NCBI GenBank assembly: GCA_910574185.1
Contig: CAJSZQ010000001.1
Span: forward strand, 186,001-250,000
Source of the DNA: Lachnospiraceae bacterium
GTDB lineage: Bacteria > Bacillota > Clostridia > Lachnospirales > Lachnospiraceae
Direction: 5' to 3'
DNA length: 64,000 nucleotides
The notes under the pieces were generated by a model that saw nothing but the letters and a program-made list of their open reading frames with translations, had not been told where the DNA came from and ran no database searches. Positions 16,649-23,763 of the stretch are shown piece after piece (position 1 is the stretch's first letter; each line of letters begins with the position of its first letter). A program made the translations under genes and the position numbers.

Positions 16649-16840
16649 TCAATAAGACCGCCTCATATATGGTAAATTTCTTCTGGCTGTCGGTATGTAA
16701 TGATAGAATACGGACGGTTTTTCTTTCCGATGATACCGTCTTTTCTTAACTGCACCCTTCTCGGGAAGCTCCAGAGAAACTTCTTTCTGACCAAAAACGT
16801 CATGAAATACTTTCCGAATAGCCGTACCGAGTTTAATCAC
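16649..16840 (-). CDS. Small basic hypothetical protein (GTG start)
   Basis: 63 residues. The only suitable start is GTG at 16840, which has AAGGAG 5 nt upstream. The protein is basic ('KRRYHRKEKPSVFYHY', 'RRNLPYMRRSY') with an N-terminal helix (MIKLGTAIRKVFHDVFG). It follows the gene at 16862 after a 21-bp gap. The function is unknown; the charge would suit nucleic-acid binding. Confidence 0.5.
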   Translation of the reverse strand: MIKLGTAIRKVFHDVFGQKEVSLELPEKGAVKKRRYHRKEKPSVFYHYIPTARRNLPYMRRSY

Positions 16841-16861
16841 TTTCTCCTTCAGCTGCTCCGT

Positions 16862-17068
16862 TCACCTCCAAACTTTTCCTGTCTGCAAATCTTTCAAGAC
16901 AATCCGTTCCTCCAGATGAAATCCAGAGAGTTCACAAATCGTGAAGATTGTGTTCAGCAACTTGTGAAACCGCTCATCATCTGCGTCCAGATTCTTGATA
17001 GCCTCGTATGCAGTCGGGTCAGAATAACCCTCTGCATTTCTCCGTAAATCATTGTTAGCCATTTCCAT
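16862..17068 (-). CDS. Small hypothetical protein
   Basis: 68 residues from ATG at 17068 (MEMANNDLRRNAEGYSDPTA), preceded by GGGGAGG. The sequence 'YSDPTAYEAIKNLD' followed by 'LLNTIFTICELSGFHLEERI' and 'LKDLQTGKVW' is typical of small conserved proteins in Lachnospiraceae phages encoded near replication genes. Function unknown. Its start lies inside the 3' end of the small membrane ORF at 17055-17189. Confidence 0.6.
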   Translation of the reverse strand: MEMANNDLRRNAEGYSDPTAYEAIKNLDADDERFHKLLNTIFTICELSGFHLEERIVLKDLQTGKVWR

Positions 17069-17189
17069 CTCTACCTCCCCACCGGAACGAGTCATCCATG
17101 TAAACGGCACAGGATGAAATAGCCTTTGACGCTATTATCGCCGACAAACCAACAAGGAAAGACACGGCTCCAAATATAACCTTAACCAC
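17055..17189 (-). CDS. Very small membrane protein (GTG start)
   Basis: 44 codons from GTG at 17189, which is 8 nt after GGAGG. The first 25 residues are a hydrophobic helix (VKVIFGAVSFLVGLSAIIAS), then a short polar tail with 'YMDDSFRWGG'. It overlaps the end of the gene before it and contains the start of the gene after it, so translation is probably coupled. Support is the ribosome site and tight packing. Confidence 0.45.
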   Translation of the reverse strand: MVKVIFGAVSFLVGLSAIIASKAISSCAVYMDDSFRWGGRDGNG

Positions 17190-17556
17190 TGTTTTGACCT
17201 CCTTCTTCCAGCCGAACACCGCCGTAATCCCATAAATCCTCTTTCAGCTTTTCCATATCCAGCTCACCGTTCTGCCATCTTTCGTAATATTCCAGAACAT
17301 ATGCCGTGAACTGCGGAATGCGTTTCGCATAGGACTTAGGCCAGTAGTGATCCATCAGAACCTCTAATGGCAGTGTCAGCAATAATATCATAGCGGTATT
17401 GACAGCATCATCTGTAGCCTGCTGCCGAATTTTCACCAACTCATTTTCAATCTGTTCCCGCACCATAGCATCCAGCTGAGCTTTGGTCAGGTTATAGGTG
17501 GCGGTCTTTGTTTTCTTCTCGTTTTTCATTGCCCGCCGAATTTCCGCACGTCCCAT
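17182..17556 (-). CDS. Conserved phage protein of unknown function
   Basis: 124 residues from ATG at 17556 (MGRAEIRRAMKNEKKTKTAT), 7 nt after GGAGG. It has a basic N-terminus, a long helix ('LTKAQLDAMVREQIENELVK') and 'AMILLLTLPLEVLMDHYWPK' (about 72-92), which is a semi-hydrophobic segment, then an acidic end. Proteins with this 'HYWPKSYAKRIPQFT' pattern are common in Firmicutes phages without known function. Confidence 0.6.
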   Translation of the reverse strand: MGRAEIRRAMKNEKKTKTATYNLTKAQLDAMVREQIENELVKIRQQATDDAVNTAMILLLTLPLEVLMDHYWPKSYAKRIPQFTAYVLEYYERWQNGELDMEKLKEDLWDYGGVRLEEGGQNSG

Positions 17557-17567
17557 AGAACCGCCTC

Positions 17568-17729
17568 CTACATAATCCAATTTTCCTTAGAAAAGAACAA
17601 TGTAAGCCCAACCATCAGAGCAAATAAAAAGAACGTTGCGTCCCATTCAATAGGGACGGACAACGCTCCAAGAAATATAATTGCTATGGCATAGAGCTTA
17701 TTTTTCAGTAACTCTCTCCGCCACATCAT
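17568..17729 (-). CDS. Small two-helix membrane protein containing a terminator-like hairpin
   Basis: 53 codons from ATG at 17729 (or 17726), with AAGGAG just upstream. It encodes two hydrophobic segments ('LYAIAIIFLGALSV', 'ATFFLFALMVGLTLFF'). Within the coding DNA, GAGCGTTG...GTCCC and GGGAC...CAACGTTC form a long stem around TATTGAAT followed by TTTTTATTT (about 17630-17672), which looks like an intrinsic terminator. So either translation of this frame prevents termination, or the frame is chance and this is simply a terminator region. Confidence 0.4.
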   Translation of the reverse strand: MMWRRELLKNKLYAIAIIFLGALSVPIEWDATFFLFALMVGLTLFFSKENWIM

Positions 17730-17919
17730 GCTTCTCCTTATTTAGTTTCTTGATACCTGCTTCGACATCGTCCATCTTTACCAATACTCCATTCTCTCGG
17801 AACTTAGAATATGCTCTGGCAGTAGCACAATGTTCAATACACTGACAAATCCTGCCTATCAGTGCATAAACACAAAGATAGACAACAATAAAAACAATAA
17901 CCATCTGCCAAAATGTCAT
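17698..17919 (-). CDS. Small single-pass membrane protein
   Basis: 73 residues. An N-terminal membrane helix (MTFWQMVIVFIVVYLCVYAL) is followed by a charged, probably coiled region ('ARAYSKFRENGVLVKMDDVE', 'IKKLNKEKHDVAERV'). It overlaps its upstream neighbour by 4 bp and its downstream neighbour by 32 bp, so it belongs to a tightly packed operon. Such small membrane proteins are frequent in early regions of gut phages; the role is unknown. Confidence 0.55.
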   Translation of the reverse strand: MTFWQMVIVFIVVYLCVYALIGRICQCIEHCATARAYSKFRENGVLVKMDDVEAGIKKLNKEKHDVAERVTEK

Positions 17920-18110
17920 GTTGTTTTCTCCTCCAATTCTTCATTCATATACTTACCGAGAATGACTTTAATCGTCTCGGATTCTTCTTTACTGGCAATA
18001 TTCAAAAATGGAAATCTCACCGATGTTAATACACAAAACCAGGCGAGTGCCTTTTGTGCTGCACGCCGCTTGGATTTTGCATCCAGTTTTTCAAACTCCT
18101 TTTTTGTCAT
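17916..18110 (-). CDS. Small basic hypothetical protein
   Basis: 64 residues from ATG at 18110 (MTKKEFEKLDAKSKRRAAQK), preceded by GGAGGTGTCCG. The N-terminal half is a lysine/arginine-rich helix; the C-terminal half is amphipathic ('ETIKVILGKYMNEELEEK'). The middle contains 'LAWFCVLTSVRFPFLN'. No family recognised. It overlaps the next gene by 4 bp. Confidence 0.55.
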   Translation of the reverse strand: MTKKEFEKLDAKSKRRAAQKALAWFCVLTSVRFPFLNIASKEESETIKVILGKYMNEELEEKTT

Positions 18111-18120
18111 CGGACACCTC

Positions 18121-18699
18121 CTACACCAATTCGTCGCCATCGAAATCGCCTGGTAATGTCATGCTAACCGGAACCGGCCCGTCGAGATTTGGGCACAATT
18201 TATCAAGCAACTCATCGTCCTCCATACGATCACACGATATTCCCATTCCGGCAGCAAACCCCTCCGCAAGATAGTTATAGTCGTCATCTTTAATGGCTGC
18301 TTCATCATTCGTAGCCATACCTTTCTTTTCCAGCCAGTCTTCGACAACGTCCACCATCCTGCCCAGTAATTCTGCATGGTCTGCTTTGGACAAGAAAGTA
18401 AAATTCCGGTCATCTATGTACTCGTTGGCAAATATCTTTCTGGTATCGCCGCCCATCCATTCCAGAACCTCCGGCAGGTTTTCGTTGACAGCATCAAATG
18501 TAATTCCCTGCTCAGCAGACCAAGCAACCGCATTCTTAAGTATCTCTCCAACGCGGCAAGTCCACAGAACCAACTTGTCTCCTGCCGCCTGGCGCTCTTT
18601 CAGATAAGCAATCAGTTCCTTATTCGGCTCCCCAATTTCCGGCCACTTATTCTCACACAGAGTTCCGTCGAAATCCACTGCAATAATTTTAAAATCCAT
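18121..18699 (-). CDS. HAD-superfamily phosphatase with extra C-terminal segment
   Basis: 192 residues. The first motif 'IIAVDFDGTLCENKWPEIGE' (about 5-24) has the nucleophile and acid aspartates; 'KLVLWTCRVGEIL' (about 42-54) supplies the Thr of motif II; 'RKIFANEYIDDRNF' (about 88-100) holds the acidic motif IV. Phage HAD enzymes of this size usually act on nucleotides or sugar phosphates. From about residue 110 there is an extra acidic region ('EDWLEKKGMATNDEAAIKDD') beyond the usual fold, of unknown purpose. Confidence 0.75.
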   Translation of the reverse strand: MDFKIIAVDFDGTLCENKWPEIGEPNKELIAYLKERQAAGDKLVLWTCRVGEILKNAVAWSAEQGITFDAVNENLPEVLEWMGGDTRKIFANEYIDDRNFTFLSKADHAELLGRMVDVVEDWLEKKGMATNDEAAIKDDDYNYLAEGFAAGMGISCDRMEDDELLDKLCPNLDGPVPVSMTLPGDFDGDELV

Positions 18700-18704
18700 A
18701 CGGT

Positions 18705-19157
18705 TTAGTCCTCCTCACAAAGTTCTATTTTTAATCTCAATTTCTTACCATCCAGATTAGATACTTTTAACCCGCCCAAAATATCATTCAGCCGACTTAT
18801 AGATTCCTTGTCAATTATGATGGTTTTGACATGATTACGCTCAAAATCTTTGATTGCTCGCCGAATAATACTCTCTAATTGCATACCATATTCATCAAAG
18901 TAGTACTCTGTATTTCTTCCACCTTTTGAATAAAGGAACAATTCATCGTAGGTAATAGGTCGGTTAATAGAGTATCCAAGATCTCGCGCCATATGGAAAA
19001 TATAATCCGCCATCTGACGGCTAGGGCAAACTATGACTCCATATGTTTCTGTAGCTTGTTTTATGAGCAATTTTGTTTTTCCCCGTCCCCTGTTTCCAAT
19101 CATAAACGAGGGTCTATTATCTACCCATTCGTTTAAACAGATACATCTCCAATCCAT
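18705..19157 (-). CDS. Small P-loop ATPase/NTPase
   Basis: 150 residues with a Walker A 'MIGNRGRGKTKLLIKQA' (about 19-35) and a possible Walker B 'VKTIIIDKESIS' (about 112-123, Asp-Lys-Glu). Between them lies 'VIVCPSRQMADYIFHMARD', which resembles the strand-helix pattern of ASCE ATPases. It is too short for a helicase or packaging motor. It could be a DNA-loader type ATPase or remnant of a larger family; its substrate is unknown. Confidence 0.6.
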   Translation of the reverse strand: MDWRCICLNEWVDNRPSFMIGNRGRGKTKLLIKQATETYGVIVCPSRQMADYIFHMARDLGYSINRPITYDELFLYSKGGRNTEYYFDEYGMQLESIIRRAIKDFERNHVKTIIIDKESISRLNDILGGLKVSNLDGKKLRLKIELCEED

Positions 19158-19170
19158 CTTTTTTCTCCTT

Positions 19171-19395
19171 TCAAGACTCTAAAACACGTGTCCCCACAAC
19201 ATTTTCAATAGTCTTTATCAACATATTTTCTATTGGCAATGCAGATTTGCTTATATCACATGGGGAAATAGTAACTTTTACGCTGTAATCATTTTTAGAA
19301 ATTTTGATACACATCCAGTCTGCTTCTTCAATAGGATTTTCAAAAGAAAGCTTATACCCTTTATCCGTTAATTTTTTAATATAGTCGCCCAGCAT
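19171..19395 (-). CDS. Small hypothetical protein
   Basis: 74 residues from ATG at 19395 (MLGDYIKKLTDKGYKLSFEN), placed 10 nt after AGGAGG; the earlier TTG at 19404 would be too close to that site. It has 'ADWMCIKISKNDYSVKVTIS', a beta-rich middle, and a helical end. Function unknown. Its 5' end overlaps the stop of the DUF4406 gene. Confidence 0.5.
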   Translation of the reverse strand: MLGDYIKKLTDKGYKLSFENPIEEADWMCIKISKNDYSVKVTISPCDISKSALPIENMLIKTIENVVGTRVLES

Positions 19396-19400
19396 ATCTC

Positions 19401-19730
19401 TCAATCCTCCTTATTTACAACAAAGAAGAAACTGTCCGCATCCTTTTCCAAAAATATCATTCCAGCTTCCTGAGCAAACGCATATTCCATGCGACTTCCG
19501 CTGTTTTCCAATCCGTCCCATCCAGGCAATTGATATACAGCATCACATCGACTCATGATGGCCGCATCAATTGCCCGTTTGTCCTGTTTGGTCCATTCTC
19601 CAGAAAAGTCCATCCATGCCGGATTGAAAACTGTATAACCCTGCTGAACTAACTCTTTTTCTGCCTGATCAAATGCCTCTTTGTTGAAGTTTGGATATCC
19701 TTTCATTGGACCACTGATAAATACTTTCAT
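19401..19730 (-). CDS. DUF4406 / nucleoside 2-deoxyribosyltransferase-like protein
   Basis: 109 residues. 'MKVFISGPMKGYPNFNKEAF' (1-20) is the typical start of DUF4406, a family related to nucleoside deoxyribosyltransferases, and 'GYTVFNPAWMDFSGEWTKQD' plus 'IMSRCDAVYQLPGWDGLENS' (about 58-77) match its core, with 'SRMEYAFAQEAGM' carrying the conserved Glu. Phages are thought to use such enzymes on nucleotides or small ligands; the exact reaction is not established. The start overlaps the stop of the gene at 19727. Confidence 0.8.
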   Translation of the reverse strand: MKVFISGPMKGYPNFNKEAFDQAEKELVQQGYTVFNPAWMDFSGEWTKQDKRAIDAAIMSRCDAVYQLPGWDGLENSGSRMEYAFAQEAGMIFLEKDADSFFFVVNKED

Positions 19731-19897
19731 TTGCTTTCTCCTTTGATAGTCAACTTTCGATACAACTCTCTTGCTTCTTCTCCTTGAAAAGCGTTGATGA
19801 TGTTAATGTCATTTTCAACCTTTGTTCCAACAACCAGCACCGGAATATCATTAGAAAAATCGGCACACACCAGAAAGCTTTCTAATTTCTTTTTCAT
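19727..19897 (-). CDS. Small hypothetical protein
   Basis: 56 residues, not longer than the usual cut-off for gene callers, but well supported: ATG at 19897 follows AAAGGAGAAG, and its TGA overlaps the ATG of the DUF4406 gene. Sequence starts MKKKLESFLVCADFSNDIPV and has 'VLVVGTKVENDINIINAFQ'. No family recognised. A foldable leader lies immediately upstream. Confidence 0.6.
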   Translation of the reverse strand: MKKKLESFLVCADFSNDIPVLVVGTKVENDINIINAFQGEEARELYRKLTIKGESK

Positions 19898-19914
19898 TTT
19901 CTTCTCCTTTCAAA

Positions 19915-19979
19915 TGACGGACTCATCCCTTATGCAACTACTATATCCGTCACGTGGTCGCCCTCATTATTACTCGACC
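19915..19979 (-). other. Foldable leader, two stems
   Basis: On the minus strand GGTCG (19975-19979 complement) pairs with CGACC (19956-19960), and TGACGGA pairs with TCCGTCA (19946-19952 with 19915-19921). It lies between the membrane protein gene and the ribosome site of the 56-residue gene. It could be a 5' regulatory RNA or a weak terminator. Confidence 0.45.
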
Positions 19980-19997
19980 CTCTCCCAATTTTTTTAG

Positions 19998-20765
19998 TTA
20001 TTCCAGCCATTCGTTATCAATATAATAGAAACCATAGACACAGAACCCGATTAAGATAATCCAAAATATCCAAAATATTATCAGCATCGAACCAGATTCT
20101 AAATAGTCTACAGTTTCTTTTATTGATTTATTTTCATAAAACGGCGTATTGTTTGGTATTGTCCCATCTTTCAAATCCGCAAAAATAGTTCCAGTAAATC
20201 TCAAACCAACACCATAATATTTATACCGTACATGGCTTGATTCTTTTATTGTGTCAATGTACTCAGTTCCTGGGAAGTCTATCTTCTCCGATGCAAAAAT
20301 GTGTCCCAGAAACGATATTTCTTTACATATTTGCTCCTCACTGCCAACCCTATCCCATGTCCAATAAGTTTCAGTTGTGTAGTAGGTCTGTGTTTTTCCA
20401 TTGACTGTTCTTGTATGTGAGACTTGTCGAGTATGCTTCGTATACCGTTCTTTCACTTTCTCAACATACATATAAGCAGAATCAAGTTCCGGATATGTAA
20501 CGGTATCAACAGCTTCTAAGTCACCATACACAAAAGCGTTACCGACATTCGTCCGCATACCATATTCAAAAAGATCTTGAGTTTCAATTTTTATTGCTTT
20601 GTTGTATTTCTCATTCTGGTCTAATTCCCAATCAGAGATTTTACCAGCAATAAGAACACCAACAAGCAGCATAATAGCAATGATTGATATGCTTGCCAGT
20701 ATTTCGCGTTTTGTAATTTCAAAATCGCCAAAATCAAAACCTCTACGTCGTCTATACTTATCCAT
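19998..20765 (-). CDS. Membrane protein, partner of LemA-like protein
   Basis: 255 residues with a basic N-terminus (MDKYRRRRGFDFGDFEITKR), a first membrane helix at about 23-42 ('ILASISIIAIMLLVGVLIAG'), a central extracytoplasmic-looking domain ('TRTVNGKTQTYYTTETYWTW'), and a second membrane helix near 224-246 ('MLIIFWIFWIILIGFCVYGF'). It follows the LemA-like gene by 5 bp, so both are probably made together and may form a membrane complex. No enzyme motif is seen. Confidence 0.55.
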   Translation of the reverse strand: MDKYRRRRGFDFGDFEITKREILASISIIAIMLLVGVLIAGKISDWELDQNEKYNKAIKIETQDLFEYGMRTNVGNAFVYGDLEAVDTVTYPELDSAYMYVEKVKERYTKHTRQVSHTRTVNGKTQTYYTTETYWTWDRVGSEEQICKEISFLGHIFASEKIDFPGTEYIDTIKESSHVRYKYYGVGLRFTGTIFADLKDGTIPNNTPFYENKSIKETVDYLESGSMLIIFWIFWIILIGFCVYGFYYIDNEWLE

Positions 20766-20770
20766 AAGCG

Positions 20771-21325
20771 CTACTCCTCAAATAAATTCTGAGGAGCATC
20801 AACCGGAGCATCGTAATCCAAATAAGAATATTCCTGTACCTCATACCCAAGAATATCCAAAAATATTCTGGTCGGGAATTTCCTTACATATCGGTTGTAC
20901 TCTTTTATCTGCCTGTTATAATTACTGCGATACTCAGCAATCAAATTTTCCGTGATAGAAAGCTCATTCATCAGCTCTTTATAATTCTCATTGGATTTCA
21001 ATTCTGGATATGCCTCTGATACAGCAGTTATTGCTGTTGTGACATTTTCAATATCGCCAGTAGAACCACGTCCTTCAACGATTGCGGTAAGAGTATCCGC
21101 CTCGTGCTTATCATATTGCATAACACAATCGGCAAGGTTATAGACCAGATCAACTCTGCGTTTTTCCTGTACCTTGATATCGGACTCCGCTGTGTTTACC
21201 TGCTCTTCCAGTGCAAAAGCTTTGTTCTGAGCACTTTGGACTCCGAACACACACAATAAAATAACAGCCAGAACTCCGGCTGCCACAATCAATACCACTT
21301 TCCAGTTTTCTTTTAATGTTTTCAT
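20771..21325 (-). CDS. lemA: LemA family protein
   Basis: 184 residues from ATG at 21325 (MKTLKENWKVVLIVAAGVLA). It has one N-terminal membrane helix (about 9-29) and a helical domain with the LemA hallmarks: 'RRVDLVYNLADCVMQYDKHE' (about 56-75), 'YPELKSNENYKELMNEL' (about 110-126) and 'NRYVRKFPTRIFLDILGYE' (about 150-168). LemA proteins are common in bacteria and implicated in envelope stress and membrane remodelling, but they are unusual in phages. It may alter the host envelope. The neighbouring membrane protein supports a membrane role. Confidence 0.8.
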   Translation of the reverse strand: MKTLKENWKVVLIVAAGVLAVILLCVFGVQSAQNKAFALEEQVNTAESDIKVQEKRRVDLVYNLADCVMQYDKHEADTLTAIVEGRGSTGDIENVTTAITAVSEAYPELKSNENYKELMNELSITENLIAEYRSNYNRQIKEYNRYVRKFPTRIFLDILGYEVQEYSYLDYDAPVDAPQNLFEE

Positions 21326-21348
21326 ATCTTTTCTCCTTCCATTTTTTG

Positions 21349-22584
21349 TTACCAATTTGCCCAACCAGTTTCATTAAACTTTTTCTTGTCTTTCAGCGCC
21401 TTACTAATTGCCAAATCGATTCCCGAACGGCTTTTCAGATGATAATAATATAAATCTGTATAGGGGGTGTTCATCCTGTCAATCCTCCCACTGGACTGCA
21501 CCATAACCTTGTAGGAATAGCTCTGCGAGTAAAATATAATGGTGTCTGTCTTGATACAGTTCCACCCCTCAGCTCCAGCATTGTACTGGACAAGATACAC
21601 CCAGCTCTCGGATTCCGGAATCGGTTGATGAGCATGGCCGTTCCACTCTGCCATCTCAAATCCGTCCAGTTTAGAATCGCATCTGCCCAAAAACATCTCT
21701 CTCAAGATTTCCAACTCGTAATCGAAGTTGTAAAATATAATAGCCCTCGGATGCTTCTCTAAAATCTGTAGCAACGCAACCTGCCTTGATTCGTCCGAAT
21801 TGACCACTTTCCGTAGTGCATAACAGAATTCCGCAGCATTCTCAATCGGCTTATTCTCCCAGGGATTCCACCGTGTACGACAAATATCCTTATACTTCTC
21901 AATGCTATAAGGCACGAACACATCCTCGTGATGGGAGACTGTTTCCCGTTTGAAGTCCATATTGATCAGAATGGAATTCCGAAGTCGTATCAGCCGTCCG
22001 GTATTCAGATACCGGTCAACTTTGGGGAACTTGGTAAAATGACTGTAAACAATATGCTCCCTTGTGAACTCGCTTTTGTTCTTATAAAAACCGTTGGCGA
22101 TGAATACCGGAATATAATCCTGCCATGTATCTCCGGGTGTAGCAGAGAGCAGAATCCATCGGTTTACCTTTGCTATTCGTAAGAATGCCTTGACCCAAGC
22201 TCCAGTTCCAACAACCCGTTGCTCGTCAAATATAAAGAAAGCGTTCCGTACTTCAGCATACTTCTGAATGTTGTTCCACGAATCAATAACCACTTTGTTA
22301 GAATAGAGATTTACTTCGTGATTGGGGGAAAGCAAGAACGGTGAAAGTTCTCCTTCCCATTCGCAGGTATCTCGTTTCCGAGCAGTAGTAATAATATAAA
22401 GGTCTTTTGGTGGATCACCCATTGGAACATACTCATCCGTACCAATCTCTCCGTCTTCGCATAAATAATAGTAGGCGATAGCAGTGCGAGACTTACCACT
22501 ACCTACTCCGCCACACAGGATGCAGCCGTTTTTCATTCGACGTACCGCATCTAACTGGTAGTCACGCAACTGTATTCCAGCCAT
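21349..22584 (-). CDS. SF2 (SNF2-like) DNA helicase
   Basis: 411 residues. Motifs in order: Q-like start 'LRDYQLDAVRRM' (6-17), Walker A 'LCGGVGSGKSRTAIAYY' (about 23-39), Walker B 'AFFIFDEQRV' (about 116-125, Asp-Glu-Gln-Arg), motif III 'WILLSATPGDTW', and the second lobe with 'QYNAGAEGWNCIKTD' and arginine finger 'QSSGRIDRMN' near 385. This is the compact phage type of SNF2/DEAD-like ATPase used in replication or recombination. It is adjacent to RNase H, SSB and the replicase fusion. Confidence 0.85.
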   Translation of the reverse strand: MAGIQLRDYQLDAVRRMKNGCILCGGVGSGKSRTAIAYYYLCEDGEIGTDEYVPMGDPPKDLYIITTARKRDTCEWEGELSPFLLSPNHEVNLYSNKVVIDSWNNIQKYAEVRNAFFIFDEQRVVGTGAWVKAFLRIAKVNRWILLSATPGDTWQDYIPVFIANGFYKNKSEFTREHIVYSHFTKFPKVDRYLNTGRLIRLRNSILINMDFKRETVSHHEDVFVPYSIEKYKDICRTRWNPWENKPIENAAEFCYALRKVVNSDESRQVALLQILEKHPRAIIFYNFDYELEILREMFLGRCDSKLDGFEMAEWNGHAHQPIPESESWVYLVQYNAGAEGWNCIKTDTIIFYSQSYSYKVMVQSSGRIDRMNTPYTDLYYYHLKSRSGIDLAISKALKDKKKFNETGWANW

Positions 22585-22600
22585 ATAGTTCCTCCTCGTA

Positions 22601-23056
22601 TCATCTCTTCAATAACCCAACTGCCTCCTTTGCCAGCCGGTCTGCTTCCTCATTCCCGGAAATACCAGAATGTCCCTTTACGTGACGAAAATATAACTTT
22701 ACGCCAGAAGCGATAATCGAACAGGCAAACTGAACGTAATCCTTTGTAACAGATTTTTTTGCTTTCCATATTCCCAGCGGCCAGTTAGCAACTCCCTCAT
22801 AGTCGTAGAATATAATCAGCTTTTTCATCTGGAGCCTCTTCGCCAATTCCATGACTTTTTTCGCCCCAAGAATTTCACCTGCCACATTTCTCATAACAGC
22901 CCATTCTTCATTGTCTCCGCTCGCCTGTATAATGTGCCTTTTTCCAAACTGGTCAATCAGGAATCCGCCACAACCATAAATCTTCGTTACCGGATTGAAA
23001 GAACCATCCACAAAAGCATAAGATTTCTTCGGAATCTTCACTGGGGATTTTTTCAT
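22601..23056 (-). CDS. rnhA: Ribonuclease HI
   Basis: 151 residues from ATG at 23056 (MKKSPVKIPKKSYAFVDGSF), chosen because GGAGG lies 11 nt upstream. Catalytic acids are seen: Asp in 'AFVDGSFNP', Glu in 'NVAGEILGAKKVMEL', Asp in 'IFYDYEGVANW', and the final Asp in 'GNEEADRLAKEAV' after 'RHVKGHSGISG'. It degrades RNA in RNA-DNA hybrids, such as primers made by the primase domain of the neighbouring fusion. It overlaps the upstream zinc-binding gene by 4 bp. Confidence 0.85.
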   Translation of the reverse strand: MKKSPVKIPKKSYAFVDGSFNPVTKIYGCGGFLIDQFGKRHIIQASGDNEEWAVMRNVAGEILGAKKVMELAKRLQMKKLIIFYDYEGVANWPLGIWKAKKSVTKDYVQFACSIIASGVKLYFRHVKGHSGISGNEEADRLAKEAVGLLKR

Positions 23057-23211
23057 TTCTCTTTTTTCCTCCATCTTTCGGGTTCGTTTGTTCCTTCCCT
23101 GGCACAAGTATCGAGACACTCATTGCATGGGCTGTCAGTATCTTTCTTCTTTTCGTATTCGCAGATCTTGCAGTACTTCTCAAAATCTACAAATTTAGTG
23201 TTTCTGACCAT
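23053..23211 (-). CDS. Small Cys-rich protein
   Basis: 52 residues from ATG at 23211 (MVRNTKFVDFEKYCKICEYE), 6 nt after GGAG. Four cysteines in two pairs (CKIC and CNECLDTC) suggest a zinc site. Families like this occur near phage replication genes. Its 3' end overlaps the RNase H start by 4 bp, indicating coupled translation. Function unknown. Confidence 0.6.
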   Translation of the reverse strand: MVRNTKFVDFEKYCKICEYEKKKDTDSPCNECLDTCAREGTNEPERWRKKEK

Positions 23212-23271
23212 CAAATTCTCCTTTCTGGAACAGAAGAGCGGCAACCATGATTAGTCGCCGCCCTCAATACT

Positions 23272-23742
23272 CTATTCCTGCGGGCCCTCCAGCTCCGCAT
23301 ACTTCGCTGCCCACTCGTCTTCCTCAATGGTGACATACATCGTTTTTAAATAAGCCTTGATGCCGGTCTTTCCATTGACTTCCCATTCCGAGGGGTTGAT
23401 TGTTAAATCCACATTCCGGATTTCCGCATAGTCCAGGGAATCCACGGACTCCTCGTCCAGCGGAGTCTGCGCCCGTCTCGTTACCATGATAACTTTTGGC
23501 GGAATGACCTTATAGCTTACTGCAACCTGAATATAATTCCTTGCTTCCTCGTCCTCATCACGGGGCGGCAAAATGCGCACATTCCAGCCATCCGCTGCCA
23601 ACTGCTGAGCCATGTCGGGATCTTCGATGATTACACAGAAGTTCCGGTCGCCTTTCCGATTATACTTTGTTTCCTTACCGGAAAAGTTCCTGAAAATAAT
23701 CCTTGCGTTCTCGATGTTAATAGGTGGTATTCTTCTTGACAT
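23272..23742 (-). CDS. Single-stranded DNA-binding protein (phage type)
   Basis: 156 residues. The N-terminus '[20 protein letters not shown]' and '[20 protein letters not shown]' (about 36-55), then '[20 protein letters not shown]' and the acidic tail ([17 protein letters not shown]), match the family often called phage ssDNA-binding protein in gut Firmicutes phages. The acidic C-terminus is typical for recruiting replication partners. It is immediately downstream of the replicase fusion. Confidence 0.7.
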   Translation of the reverse strand: MSRRIPPINIENARIIFRNFSGKETKYNRKGDRNFCVIIEDPDMAQQLAADGWNVRILPPRDEDEEARNYIQVAVSYKVIPPKVIMVTRRAQTPLDEESVDSLDYAEIRNVDLTINPSEWEVNGKTGIKAYLKTMYVTIEEDEWAAKYAELEGPQE

Positions 23743-23763
23743 TTTTTTACTTCTCCTTTTCTT

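Noticed and set aside
19915-19979. Hammerhead ribozyme
   Set aside because: GGATGAGTCC and GAAA look similar to the hammerhead core, but the core reads GGGATGA instead of CTGATGA, so the catalytic residues do not fit.
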